From Ruminococcaceae bacterium UBA1417 (GTDB lineage: Bacteria > Bacillota > Clostridia > Oscillospirales > Acutalibacteraceae), in assembly GCA_002305575.1 (NCBI GenBank), contig DBPP01000045.1, positions 14,230-78,229 of the forward strand: a DNA stretch of 64,000 nucleotides. The letters run 5' to 3'. This document shows positions 42,757 through 51,114 of the stretch, one piece after another (the stretch's first letter is position 1; every line of letters starts with the position of its first letter). Below the pieces are notes generated by a model that was given only the letters and a program-made list of their open reading frames with translations, made no database searches and was not told where the DNA came from. A program made the translations under genes and the position numbers.

Positions 42757-44024
42757 TCGGCCTTTGCCACTCCTTTCAGTTTGTATACCGTGTCGAGTAC
42801 AGTGTGGTTTGCCGCCTCGACAATTTCGTCTTTCGTGATCCGCATAACCGCCTCGGCGTCTTGCTCGGGCGTATGCATGCTGTCCTGCAGCATACAGCTC
42901 AGATACCAGCTTTCAATGGAAGCGGCGGAATCCGCCACGGCATTGTAGCCGTTACACAGCGCAAGCTTGGCATGCAGGATTTCTTCTTCGGAAATGTTGC
43001 CGTCCTGTATGGCTCGAAGTTCTGTCAGAATCGCCTCTTCTGCACGATCAAGATTCGAAGTTTCAACGCCGCTTTCCACAAAGATCACATTCTTCGGCGT
43101 GTCATGCCGAGCCGAGCAGTAATAGCACAGGCTCTGCTTTTCACGCACGTTCAAAAACAGCTTGGAGCTTGGTGTTCCGCCGAAAATAGCCGCCATAAGC
43201 TTGGTGGCAAGGCGCTGCTCGCGCGTTGTACCGACCTGCAGGCCAAGCACCAGTTTGGATTGGGCGAGCGGCATTTCCTCCGTGACACGTCGAACCTGTG
43301 CCGGCGCCGGGTGCAGGCTGGATTCTGTCGAAAGCGTCTTGCGCGCGCCGAGCTTCACTGCAAAGTTTTCCGCAAACTGTATGGTTGCCCCGTCACCGAT
43401 CGAAAACTGGCACACGGCAGCATTTCGGGTAATTTCCTCCCAAGCTGCTTTCGTACCCGCGCGTGTTGCGGCGCGGATTGCGGCCTTTGTGCCGGTTTTG
43501 GGGACACCGGCCGGCTCCCCCGCAAACATCAACTCCGTGCAGTGGTTTTTGGCATAGATGCGTTTTTCATTGAACTCTGCGTCGAGCGTTTCCAAAAGCT
43601 GGCGCTGCTCCTGGAGAAACCCCTCCTCCGGAAAAAGGCCGTCCGCGTCAAAAAGCGGCGCAAAAACAATGCTTTCCAGAATCTCCGCCAGCGCGGCCTG
43701 AACATCCTCCCCGTCAAACGCATACCGGTTTGCGATGCCGGACGCTGCGAGCGTCAGGATCTGGTTGTCGCCGATGCGGCTCACGCCGGCCTGTACGGTG
43801 GCACCGTATAGCTCGGCAAGCCGTTTGCCAAACGCAGTGTAGTCCGGATATGCCCGTGTGGCTCGCACGGAAATATTCGGCACCAACGCACGAACGGCCG
43901 CTACTTCCGGCGAGGTGAGCGGCAGCACGAGGTGCGCGGAAAGCCGCGCTGTCTTAAATTGCGGCGTCTCACAGCAAAACGCTTTGAGCCCGCAGTCCTT
44001 TCGTTCTAAAATCGTATGCTCCAT
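42753..44024 (-). CDS. M16-family homologue lacking the zinc motif (YfmF-like)
   Basis: A 423-residue M16-fold protein. The region that should hold HxxEH reads YTAFGKRLAELYGA with no histidine pair, so it cannot bind catalytic zinc, as in YfmF. A conserved C-terminal half (LVLGLQVGTTREQRLATKLMAAIFGG, in two pieces) gives the M16C fold. It is the first gene of a long operon behind the promoter at 44095-44123. Together with the next gene it makes the usual inactive/active M16 pair. Confidence 0.85.
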   Translation of the reverse strand: MEHTILERKDCGLKAFCCETPQFKTARLSAHLVLPLTSPEVAAVRALVPNISVRATRAYPDYTAFGKRLAELYGATVQAGVSRIGDNQILTLAASGIANRYAFDGEDVQAALAEILESIVFAPLFDADGLFPEEGFLQEQRQLLETLDAEFNEKRIYAKNHCTELMFAGEPAGVPKTGTKAAIRAATRAGTKAAWEEITRNAAVCQFSIGDGATIQFAENFAVKLGARKTLSTESSLHPAPAQVRRVTEEMPLAQSKLVLGLQVGTTREQRLATKLMAAIFGGTPSSKLFLNVREKQSLCYYCSARHDTPKNVIFVESGVETSNLDRAEEAILTELRAIQDGNISEEEILHAKLALCNGYNAVADSAASIESWYLSCMLQDSMHTPEQDAEAVMRITKDEIVEAANHTVLDTVYKLKGVAKAE

Positions 44025-44094
44025 TCAGAATCTGCCCTTCTGTCTTTTTCATGAAATTTCTGCACATCTGTATAAATATGCTATTTTATCCGAT

Positions 44095-44123
44095 ATTATA
44101 CCACACAAAAAATCATTTTGAAA
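44095..44123 (-). promoter_or_regulatory. Promoter of the M16-lgt-folD-dxs-recN gene string
   Basis: TTTCAA (44118-44123), 17-base spacer, TATAAT (44095-44100) with a TG extended -10 (TGGTATAAT) on the minus strand, about 70 bases before the first start codon. Confidence 0.7.
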
Positions 44124-44205
44124 GGGCAAAGCGTGGAATTCCGCGAAAATTTGCAATTTGTTCGGATTTTTCCAAGTACGCAGAAATACCCGGCAAAAAA
44201 CACAA

Positions 44206-44234
44206 AGCGGCCGCCGGGTTTTCCGACAGCCGCT
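44206..44234 (-). terminator. Terminator after the ArsP_2-like gene
   Basis: GC-rich stem (GCGGC-TG-TCGG with CCGG-CG-GCCGC), loop AAAA, followed on the minus strand by TTTGTGTTTTTT. Confidence 0.75.
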
Positions 44235-44242
44235 CGAGTATT

Positions 44243-45088
44243 TTACAGGGTCATGATTATCTGGACGATCAGGCCTGTGACGACCGACGCACCGTATAGC
44301 ACGCCGAGAATGGCAAGGTTTTCCCGGATTCTCCGATTCGTTCGAAACAGAACAACAAGACCGAGCCCGGCGCTGGCGCAAAGGCCAGCCATGCAGGCGC
44401 CAAAGGAAAGGCTTCCGGAAGCAAACAGCTCCGTGAGGATTACGGACGCCGCGCAGTTTGGTACAAGACCGATGAGCGCCGTGAGGAACGGTTGCAGAAT
44501 GCTGCCGTTCAAAAGAAGCCTGGAGATATTCTCTTCGCCGATGAACCGAATCGCAAGGCCGAGAATCAGATTCACAACCAGAATGAAAATGAAAATCTCG
44601 ATCGTGTGCCGCAGGGCGGCCACGGGTACGCTGTGGTGCTCGCAGTCACAATCCGCACAGAGTTCTTCAAACGGTGTTTCGTGCCGCGGCTTCATATAGT
44701 TCCGCATGACAAAATCCACCAGCAGGCCGGTTACAATACCGGAGAGCAGCTTGATGACCAGCATGGGCCAGATGTAATGCATCTGATCGGGGTGTGCGAG
44801 CAAAATGGGAATGGCTTCGTCGCTTGTCGCGAGAAAAACCGCGAGCAGCGTGCCGAGCGAAATGAGCCGGCCCGCATAGAAATTCGCAGCCGCAACGGAA
44901 AAACCGCACTGCGGCACAATGCCCAAAACAGCGCCGCCAAGCGGACCCCATGGGCCGAGATTTTGCAGGCTTCGCGTCATTTTCTCGCTCGCCTTGTGTT
45001 CGAGATATTCAATCAAAAAGTACGCTGCATACAAAAACGGAAGCATTTTCAAAGAATCGAGCAGCGCATCCAAAAGGACATCCAGCAT
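44243..45088 (-). CDS. Putative heavy-metal exporter (ArsP_2 / PF11449 type)
   Basis: A 281-residue membrane protein with about eight to ten helices. Two matching motifs, GIVPQCGFSVAA and GLVPNCAASVIL, mark an internal duplication typical of the ArsP_2 putative heavy-metal exporters, sometimes called putative manganese transporters. A central hydrophilic loop CADCDCEHHS could bind metal. Substrate unknown. Own ribosome site CAGGAG; the gene is followed by a terminator, so it is probably transcribed with or without the dehydrogenase upstream (35-base gap). Confidence 0.78.
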   Translation of the reverse strand: MLDVLLDALLDSLKMLPFLYAAYFLIEYLEHKASEKMTRSLQNLGPWGPLGGAVLGIVPQCGFSVAAANFYAGRLISLGTLLAVFLATSDEAIPILLAHPDQMHYIWPMLVIKLLSGIVTGLLVDFVMRNYMKPRHETPFEELCADCDCEHHSVPVAALRHTIEIFIFILVVNLILGLAIRFIGEENISRLLLNGSILQPFLTALIGLVPNCAASVILTELFASGSLSFGACMAGLCASAGLGLVVLFRTNRRIRENLAILGVLYGASVVTGLIVQIIMTL

Positions 45089-45123
45089 AGAGTTCTCCTG
45101 TCATATAAAGTGTGGGTACAGGT

Positions 45124-46149
45124 TTATCCCTGCACGTCGATGAGCACTTTCATCGTTGATTCACGGTTTGCGTCAATGTAGCGATACGCTTCCGCGTAAT
45201 CCAGAAAAGCGAAGTGCTTGGAAATCAGAGGCTTCAGATTGACCTTTTCGGTGCGGACGAGCTCAATCGCTTCCCGATAATCTTCATCGCGATACATCAT
45301 TGTCGTATTGAGGTCGAGCTCGTGGTCGTTCAAAACGGCAAGATCCACGCTGGCCATGTCTGCAAAAACAGCCACCAGAATAATGGTGCTTCCCTTACGC
45401 GCATAGCGAATAGCCTGCCCCATGGTCACGTTGTTGCCCGCACAGTCGTAGATCACATCCGCTTTGTCCGGCCCGAAAGCGGAAACCATGGCCGCGCCAA
45501 AATCCGTTTTCCCCGTGTTGACGCAGAAATCCACGCCACAGGTTCTGGCTTTCTCGAGGCGAAGGTCACTGATGTCGGTGATGAGCGTTCTTTCGGCGCC
45601 CATGCCCTTTGCAGCCTGCGCAACCAAAATGCCGATCGGCCCCGCACCGAGCACCGCAACGCGCTTGCCCTGCATGTCGCCAAATTTTCGGACCGCATGG
45701 ACGGCCACCGCGAGCGGTTCAATCATAGCGCCCTCGTCAAAGCTCATTTCCGGCGGCAGTGGCGTGACCTTGGACGCATCACACGCGAAATACTCCGAAG
45801 CCACACCGGTGGTCTGGAACCCCATGACCTTCAAGCTTTCGCAGAGGTTGTATTTTCCATGACGGCAGGGATAGCAAGTGCCGCAGAAAACTTGCGGCTG
45901 AATCGTAACCTTTTGCCCTACGGCAAAGCCTTCCACATCCTTGCCGATCGCCGCGACCTCACCAGAAACTTCGTGCCCTTGTGTTACCGGATAGCTGGTA
46001 AACGGATGTTTGCCGTGCCAGACATGGATGTCCGACCCGCAAACACCGATTCGCACAATCCGTACTAGAATCTCACCGGCCTTTGGTACCGGTGTCTCCA
46101 CTTCCCGGAATTCGATGTTTCCGGGTGCGGTCATAACCTGTTGCAACAT
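45124..46149 (-). CDS. Zinc-dependent medium-chain dehydrogenase
   Basis: A 341-residue MDR dehydrogenase: GVCGSDIHVWHG and GHE bind the catalytic zinc, CGTCYPCRHGKYNLC the structural zinc, VLGAGPIGILVAQA the NAD(P) cofactor (near residue 172). It resembles sorbitol, threonine or galactitol dehydrogenases. It is preceded by GGGAGGAG and the promoter at 46193-46221. About a third similar by eye to the enzyme at 25610. Substrate not deducible, though the neighbouring arabinofuranosidase makes a sugar or polyol role plausible. Confidence 0.8.
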   Translation of the reverse strand: MLQQVMTAPGNIEFREVETPVPKAGEILVRIVRIGVCGSDIHVWHGKHPFTSYPVTQGHEVSGEVAAIGKDVEGFAVGQKVTIQPQVFCGTCYPCRHGKYNLCESLKVMGFQTTGVASEYFACDASKVTPLPPEMSFDEGAMIEPLAVAVHAVRKFGDMQGKRVAVLGAGPIGILVAQAAKGMGAERTLITDISDLRLEKARTCGVDFCVNTGKTDFGAAMVSAFGPDKADVIYDCAGNNVTMGQAIRYARKGSTIILVAVFADMASVDLAVLNDHELDLNTTMMYRDEDYREAIELVRTEKVNLKPLISKHFAFLDYAEAYRYIDANRESTMKVLIDVQG

Positions 46150-46192
46150 TTAAAATTCTCCTCCCATAAAACGCGGATCCGCCCTTTGCGCC

Positions 46193-46221
46193 AGTATAGC
46201 ACAAAAGCTTGTCAAAAACAA
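46193..46221 (-). promoter_or_regulatory. Promoter of the dehydrogenase-ArsP_2 unit
   Basis: TTGTTT (46216-46221), 17-base spacer, TATACT (46193-46198) on the minus strand, 43 bases before the ATG. An overlapping small GCTTGT/ACAAGC hairpin lies in the spacer. Confidence 0.55.
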
Positions 46222-46245
46222 GCGCATCCGGATCGCTTGCGCACT

Positions 46246-46497
46246 TCACCAGATTTCGATCTCCTTTGCGCAGTGCTGGTTTTTTCTCGCGGCACGTACT
46301 TCGACAAAACAGCCGCACAGCGCGCACATTCCGTTCACCAGATGGTCGCATTTGCCACACTGTGCGAGCCTCTCCCGATAAAGCGTCTCCGGCACCTTCT
46401 GCTCCTGTGGAATCCGATCCACATACGCTTGCACCGACGCAAAGAATGCCGCGTCGTCCATATCCCGCAGAAGGCAACGTTTGCAAAACGCAGCCAT
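46246..46497 (-). CDS. DUF6171 family small cysteine protein
   Basis: An 83-residue protein with seven or so cysteines (FCKRCLLRDM; CGKCDHLVNGMCALCGCFVEVRAA; QHC), a zinc-ribbon-like arrangement matching DUF6171 of Firmicutes. Function unknown. Its ATG overlaps the TGA of the arabinofuranosidase gene by one base, implying coupled translation. Confidence 0.75.
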   Translation of the reverse strand: MAAFCKRCLLRDMDDAAFFASVQAYVDRIPQEQKVPETLYRERLAQCGKCDHLVNGMCALCGCFVEVRAARKNQHCAKEIEIW

Positions 46498-47969
46498 CAG
46501 CAGACCGTGATTTCTGCAACCGAGCAGGCCGGCAGCGTACAGCGAACCACGCCATTTTCGAGCAAAACGTCCGTAAGCGGACGGATTGAAACGGCCTCTG
46601 GTGTATCAAAGTCGTTGTAATCATCCATTTTGCCGGCGAGTACCCGTCCGCTGGCCGTCTGGAACACACGGCCAATCAACGAGATTTCTGTCGCGCATGC
46701 TTCTGTCGCGGAAAGATTGGCGACAGTGATGTGTACATTACCGCTCGCGTCTTCTGAAGCGGAGACGCTGAGGTTCGGCAGTTTTTCCGCCTGGACACCG
46801 ATCTCCGTTGTCTCCGCAAAGGTGCCGAGCAGAACGGCGTCCTGATGCTGCTTGAAAAGATCGAAGACATAGTAGGTTGGGGTGCGCACCATTTTCTTTC
46901 CCTCTGTCAAAATCACCGACTGCAAAACGTTGGCAAGCTGCGCGATATTGGCCATAACCACGCGGTCGCTGTGTGCGTTGAAAATATTGAGCGTCAGGGC
47001 CGCAACCATGGCGTCACGCATGGTGTTCTGCTGGTAGAGGAAGCCTGGGTTGGTGCCGGGTTCCACGTCGTACCACGTGCCCCACTCGTCCACGACCAGT
47101 CCAACCTTGTGCGCGGGGTCATAACGATCCATAATCTGGGCATGCTTTGTGACCAGTTCTTCCATGTACGACGCCCGTTTCAGCGTGCGGTAATACGTTT
47201 CCTCGTCGAATTCCGTGGCGGAGCCTTTCTGATTCCAGTCTCCCGGTACGGTGTAATAGTGCAGGCTCAAGCCATCCATATATGCACCGGCAATTTGCAT
47301 AACCGTTTCAGTCCAATTGTAGTCGTCCGCATTGGGGCCACAGGCAATGCGGAATACCCGGTTTTCCCCATAATTGCGCACGTAAGTTTGGTAACGACGG
47401 TAAAGATCGGCGTAATATGAGGGGCGCATGTTGCCGCCGCAGCCCCAGTTTTCATTGCCGACGCCGAAGTATTGAACCCGCCACGGCGCCGGATGGCCGT
47501 TTTGCGCGCGAAGCGACGCCATCGGTGAAATACCGTCAAAGGTCATATATTCCATCCATTCGCTCATTTCCTGCACAGTACCGGAACCCAGATTGCCGTT
47601 GATATACGGCGCGCAGCCAATCTGGCGGCAAAGCTCCAGAAATTCATGCGTGCCAAAGGAATTGTCTTCGACAACGCCGCCCCAATGTGTATTGACCATT
47701 TTCTTGCGGCTCGCCTTCGGACCGATGCCGTCCTTCCAATGGTATTCGTCGGCAAAGCACCCGCCAGGCCAACGCAACACGGGCAGTCGAATATACCGCA
47801 ACGCCTCTACGACATCGGTCCGCATGCCGTTGATATTTGGAATATCGCTGTCCTCGCCGACATAAACGCCGTTGTAAATACAGCGCCCGAGATGCTCTGA
47901 AAAATTCCCGTAAATATTTCGGTTGATTCGGCTTCGTTTATCCTTTGTATGGACAACAATTCTGTGCAT
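46497..47969 (-). CDS. Alpha-L-arabinofuranosidase, GH51, intracellular
   Basis: A 490-residue GH51 enzyme. The acid/base glutamate lies in [12 protein letters not shown] (near residue 170) and the nucleophile in [11 protein letters not shown] (near 290); [18 protein letters not shown] is the conserved substrate site. There is no signal peptide, so it acts inside the cell on imported arabino-oligosaccharides. Start at 47969 gives a better distance from GGAAGGGG than 47975. No sugar transporter is adjacent. Confidence 0.93.
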   Translation of the reverse strand: MHRIVVHTKDKRSRINRNIYGNFSEHLGRCIYNGVYVGEDSDIPNINGMRTDVVEALRYIRLPVLRWPGGCFADEYHWKDGIGPKASRKKMVNTHWGGVVEDNSFGTHEFLELCRQIGCAPYINGNLGSGTVQEMSEWMEYMTFDGISPMASLRAQNGHPAPWRVQYFGVGNENWGCGGNMRPSYYADLYRRYQTYVRNYGENRVFRIACGPNADDYNWTETVMQIAGAYMDGLSLHYYTVPGDWNQKGSATEFDEETYYRTLKRASYMEELVTKHAQIMDRYDPAHKVGLVVDEWGTWYDVEPGTNPGFLYQQNTMRDAMVAALTLNIFNAHSDRVVMANIAQLANVLQSVILTEGKKMVRTPTYYVFDLFKQHQDAVLLGTFAETTEIGVQAEKLPNLSVSASEDASGNVHITVANLSATEACATEISLIGRVFQTASGRVLAGKMDDYNDFDTPEAVSIRPLTDVLLENGVVRCTLPACSVAEITVC

Positions 47970-48074
47970 AATCATTTCCCCTTCCGCCGTAATTTGGTCG
48001 GTATTTTGCCTTCATTCTAACATTATTCTGGAAATTTTCAAGATTTATCCGTATTTTTTTCTTTATTTTTACAA

Positions 48075-48108
48075 TTTAGTTTACTCTGCAACTAAAATCT
48101 GGTATACT
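48075..48108 (+). promoter_or_regulatory. MATE gene promoter with palindromic operator
   Basis: TTTACT (48080-48085), 17-base spacer, TATACT (48103-48108). Over the -35 lies a perfect inverted repeat TTTAGTT-N8-AACTAAA (48075-48081 and 48090-48096), the size and position of a MarR- or TetR-type repressor site. The repressor gene is not next door. Confidence 0.6.
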
Positions 48109-48162
48109 GAATTCAATATGCATTCAGCATGGAGTGAAAAGGAAAGGTGTGGGGTTGATCGA

Positions 48163-49524
48163 ATGACAAAGCAAGAGTTGAAATCCTATCTTGGGGACAA
48201 AGTTTTCTACCAAAATGTGGCCAAAATTGCCATCCCCATTTCTCTGCAAAGCCTGATCACCATCGGTGTCAACATGATGGATACGATTATGCTCGGCAAG
48301 CTCGGTGAGGTGGCGATTTCCGCCTCCAGCCTTGCAAATCAGTTTATCACGCTGTTTCAGATCTGCTGCATGGGCATGGGGATGGGCGCTTCCGTTCTGA
48401 CATCCCGGTTTTGGGGCATGCAGAACATTCCTTCTCTAAAAAAGGCAGTTACAATCATGTACCGCCTGTGTTTTATCATCGGACTTGGCTTTACTGTGGC
48501 AACTATTGTGGCCCCCGGTGCGCTGATGCAGATCTATACAACGGATGCCGACGTCATCCGCGAAGGCATCGGCTATTTTAGGTGGAGCATCCCCTGCTAC
48601 TGGCTTCTTGGTTTCTCGCTCACAACGACGATTGTATTGCGCAGCATCGGTCAGGTCAAGCTGCCGCTGTTCAGCTCCATTGGCGCGTTTTTCATCAATG
48701 TTTTTGCCAACTGGATCTTCATTTTCGGTCATCTCGGCGCACCGGCGATGGGTGTGGAAGGCGCCGCTCTCGGCACGCTGATTTCCAGAATTTTTGAGTT
48801 CTGCTTCATTTGCGGCTATTTCCTGTTCATTGAAAAGCGGATTGCATACCGGCTGCATCATTTGCTCACCAAATGCGGCGATATGGTCGGCGAATACATG
48901 CGCATCAGCATCCCGGTTCTGATCAGCGATACGCTGCTTGGTCTTGGCAACAATGCGGTGGCGATGGTGGTCGGCCGTTTGGGTGCAAACTTTGTCTCTG
49001 CCAACGCGATCACGACGGTCACCATGCAGCTCTCTACTGTGTTCATTCAGGGCATTTCCAACGCCAGCTCCATTATCACCGGACACACGCTGGGCCAGGG
49101 GGATACGGAGCGCGCACAGCGGCAGGGCTACACCTTTTTAGGGCTCGGCGCCGCCATCGGTCTGGTTGCCGGCGTGCTGATTGCCGCGATCAGCGGGCTG
49201 GTCATCAGCTTTTACGACATTACGGAGGAAACGCAGGAGATCGCCGAGCAACTCATGCTGGCCATCGGCTTTATCGTCTTCTTCCAATCCGTCAATTCCA
49301 TTTTGACCAAGGGTGTGCTGCGCGGCGGCGGTGACACCAAATTCCTGATGCTGGCAGACATCCTGTTCCTGTGGGCGGCCAGCGTTCCACTCGGCGCTCT
49401 GGCCGGCCTGTATTGGCACCTCTCCCCGTTCCTCATCTACACCTGTCTGAAAATCGACCAGATCATCAAAGCAATCTGGTGTATCTTCCGATTGAGAAGC
49501 CGAAAGTGGATCAAGCGGATTTAA
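48163..49524 (+). CDS. MATE family multidrug/sodium efflux transporter
   Basis: A 453-residue membrane protein with twelve hydrophobic helices in two halves. Typical MATE segments are seen: LGKLGEVAISASSLANQ in the first half, and GVEGAALGTLISR and LGNNAVAMVVGRLGANFVSA further on. It exports cationic drugs or metabolites in exchange for Na+ or H+. Upstream is a palindromic operator (48075-48096), downstream a good terminator, so it is a single-gene regulon unit. Confidence 0.92.
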   Translation: MTKQELKSYLGDKVFYQNVAKIAIPISLQSLITIGVNMMDTIMLGKLGEVAISASSLANQFITLFQICCMGMGMGASVLTSRFWGMQNIPSLKKAVTIMYRLCFIIGLGFTVATIVAPGALMQIYTTDADVIREGIGYFRWSIPCYWLLGFSLTTTIVLRSIGQVKLPLFSSIGAFFINVFANWIFIFGHLGAPAMGVEGAALGTLISRIFEFCFICGYFLFIEKRIAYRLHHLLTKCGDMVGEYMRISIPVLISDTLLGLGNNAVAMVVGRLGANFVSANAITTVTMQLSTVFIQGISNASSIITGHTLGQGDTERAQRQGYTFLGLGAAIGLVAGVLIAAISGLVISFYDITEETQEIAEQLMLAIGFIVFFQSVNSILTKGVLRGGGDTKFLMLADILFLWAASVPLGALAGLYWHLSPFLIYTCLKIDQIIKAIWCIFRLRSRKWIKRI

Positions 49525-49539
49525 AGCGAAACGCAAAAA

Positions 49540-49585
49540 TCCGGCTCCGAATTGCCTGAAAGGGCGATCCGGGCCGGACTTTTTT
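49540..49585 (+). terminator. Terminator of the MATE gene
   Basis: Long stem from TCCGGC to GCCGGA (49540-49578) with inner ATTGCC/GGGCGAT pairing, then CTTTTTT. Confidence 0.85.
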
Positions 49586-49622
49586 CCTATTACTCTGCGC
49601 ATTCAGCGGATTCGGGCTGCAA

Positions 49623-50081
49623 TCAGTGCTTGCTGTTGATCAGCTTGCTCAACTCTTCCATAAAGCTGTTAATATCCTTGAACTGACGGTAAACGGAAGC
49701 GAACCGCACGTAAGCCACTTCATCTACCGATTTGAGCTTTTCCATCGCGTAGGTGCCGATCATATGAGAGGGGACCTCCCGATCCAAGGAGTTTTGCAAA
49801 AGCACCTCGATTTCATCGACAATCCGCTCAAGCGTTTCCAGCGACACCGGACGCTTCTCGCACGCGCGCAGAAGGCCGTTTAAAAGTTTGTTGCGATCAA
49901 ACGTTTCACGGGACTTGTCTTTTTTGACCACGATCACCGGCACGGTTTCAATCACCTCGTACGTTGTGAAGCGTTTGGAGCATTTAAGACATTCCCGGCG
50001 GCGGCGGATTCGCTCCCCCTCGTCCGTCGGTCTGGAATCAATTACCTTGCTTTCACTATAACCGCAATATGGGCACTTCAT
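49623..50081 (-). CDS. nrdR: Transcriptional repressor NrdR
   Basis: A 152-residue NrdR. The zinc ribbon [20 protein letters not shown] and [12 protein letters not shown] precedes an ATP-cone domain ([20 protein letters not shown]). It represses ribonucleotide reductase genes when dATP is bound. Length normal. GGGAGGG upstream. Confidence 0.97.
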   Translation of the reverse strand: MKCPYCGYSESKVIDSRPTDEGERIRRRRECLKCSKRFTTYEVIETVPVIVVKKDKSRETFDRNKLLNGLLRACEKRPVSLETLERIVDEIEVLLQNSLDREVPSHMIGTYAMEKLKSVDEVAYVRFASVYRQFKDINSFMEELSKLINSKH

Positions 50082-50122
50082 GGAAAACCCTCCCGAAAAA
50101 ATTTGGCTGAAATATCAGAAAT

Positions 50123-50152
50123 ATTATACTACAGGTTTCCACGGAAAATCAA
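50123..50152 (-). promoter_or_regulatory. Promoter of nrdR
   Basis: TTGATT (50147-50152), 18-base spacer, TATAAT (50123-50128) on the minus strand, 41 bases before the ATG. Confidence 0.65.
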
Positions 50153-50165
50153 GAAAAAATGCAGT

Positions 50166-50951
50166 TTATTCTTCAAAAATCGCCTTTGTGACCTGCAATG
50201 TGGCACGCAGCGCCGCATCATTTCGAATTGCCTTGCGATACACCTCCGTAATCACATCTCCTGTGTAACCGATATCGTCTAATGCGCGGCGGAAGCGCTT
50301 CAGATCAAAGGTTCCTTCTCCGGGAAGCAGACAGCTCTGGTTCTCCGTATGGTCGCTCAGATGGACATGCACGAGGCGCTCCCCCATCGCCGCGCAAAAA
50401 ACTTCCGGCTTGTAACCGCTTAGGACAGCCTGCTTGGTATCCAGCACAAAAGCGCAGTTCTTGCCAAGCTCATGCCGCATGGTTTCGATGAAGACAGGCG
50501 AAGCGCTGCGGAACATCCATACGTTTTCCTGCGCAACGGTAATGCCAAGAGATTGCCCCAGCGCATACAGCGCCCGGTAATGCGCGCAGTACTCCTGATC
50601 ACTCAGAGACCCGGCGCCTTGACGCTGACCGTGGAGCACAAGAAGCTTTGCGCCAATGCGTCTGGCCGCTTCCATATAATTTTGGTAAAATGCGAGCCCT
50701 TCTTGAAACCGGCGCTCGTAACGCTCGAACAACAGCATCGATTCCAACGCCGAGGTGAACGGATGAACCGATTTGATTTCAATCCCACGTGTTCGACGCA
50801 GCTCATTTAAAAGCGCACCAAATTCGGCGCTTGTTTCACAATATGCGTTGAAAAATATTTCAAATAAAGAAAAACCCAGATCATTCAAATGGCAGATCGC
50901 CTTCTCTGTTTCCATGGGATACAGAGAGGCTGCTGAAATGCCGACCCGCAT
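50166..50951 (-). CDS. Sugar phosphate isomerase/epimerase (TIM barrel, AP endonuclease 2 family)
   Basis: A 261-residue protein of the xylose-isomerase-like TIM-barrel family. Metal-ligand candidates are in LLVLHGQRQ, VAQENVWMF, FVLDTKQAV, VHVHLSDHT and ITEVYRKA. It may isomerise or epimerise a sugar such as an inosose or ketohexose, but I cannot name it; it lacks the features of endonuclease IV. AAAGGAG precedes the start and a good promoter lies at 51005-51033, divergent from the ABC-F gene. Confidence 0.8.
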   Translation of the reverse strand: MRVGISAASLYPMETEKAICHLNDLGFSLFEIFFNAYCETSAEFGALLNELRRTRGIEIKSVHPFTSALESMLLFERYERRFQEGLAFYQNYMEAARRIGAKLLVLHGQRQGAGSLSDQEYCAHYRALYALGQSLGITVAQENVWMFRSASPVFIETMRHELGKNCAFVLDTKQAVLSGYKPEVFCAAMGERLVHVHLSDHTENQSCLLPGEGTFDLKRFRRALDDIGYTGDVITEVYRKAIRNDAALRATLQVTKAIFEE

Positions 50952-51004
50952 GCAAAGGACACTCCTTTCCGCCCGGGCGCTTTTCCGTACCCGGTCATAT
51001 CAAA

Positions 51005-51033
51005 ATTATAGCGCGGCTACCGCAGATTATCAA
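51005..51033 (-). promoter_or_regulatory. Promoter of the isomerase-like gene
   Basis: TTGATA (51028-51033), 17-base spacer, TATAAT (51005-51010) on the minus strand, 54 bases before the ATG. Confidence 0.75.
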
Positions 51034-51054
51034 CCAAAAAACCGTGAACTTTTC

Positions 51055-51083
51055 TTGATTTGCTGCTGGCAATCCGCTATAAT
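51055..51083 (+). promoter_or_regulatory. Promoter of the ABC-F gene
   Basis: TTGATT (51055-51060), 17-base spacer, TATAAT (51078-51083), 31 bases before the ATG. It lies back to back with the promoter at 51005-51033. Confidence 0.75.
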
Positions 51084-51114
51084 AATATGGATTATGGATT
51101 GAGGGAGACGCATC

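Noticed and set aside
46199..46215. TTGACA as -35 for the dehydrogenase at 46149
   Set aside because: It would leave only an 11-base spacer to TATACT; TTGTTT at 46216-46221 gives 17.
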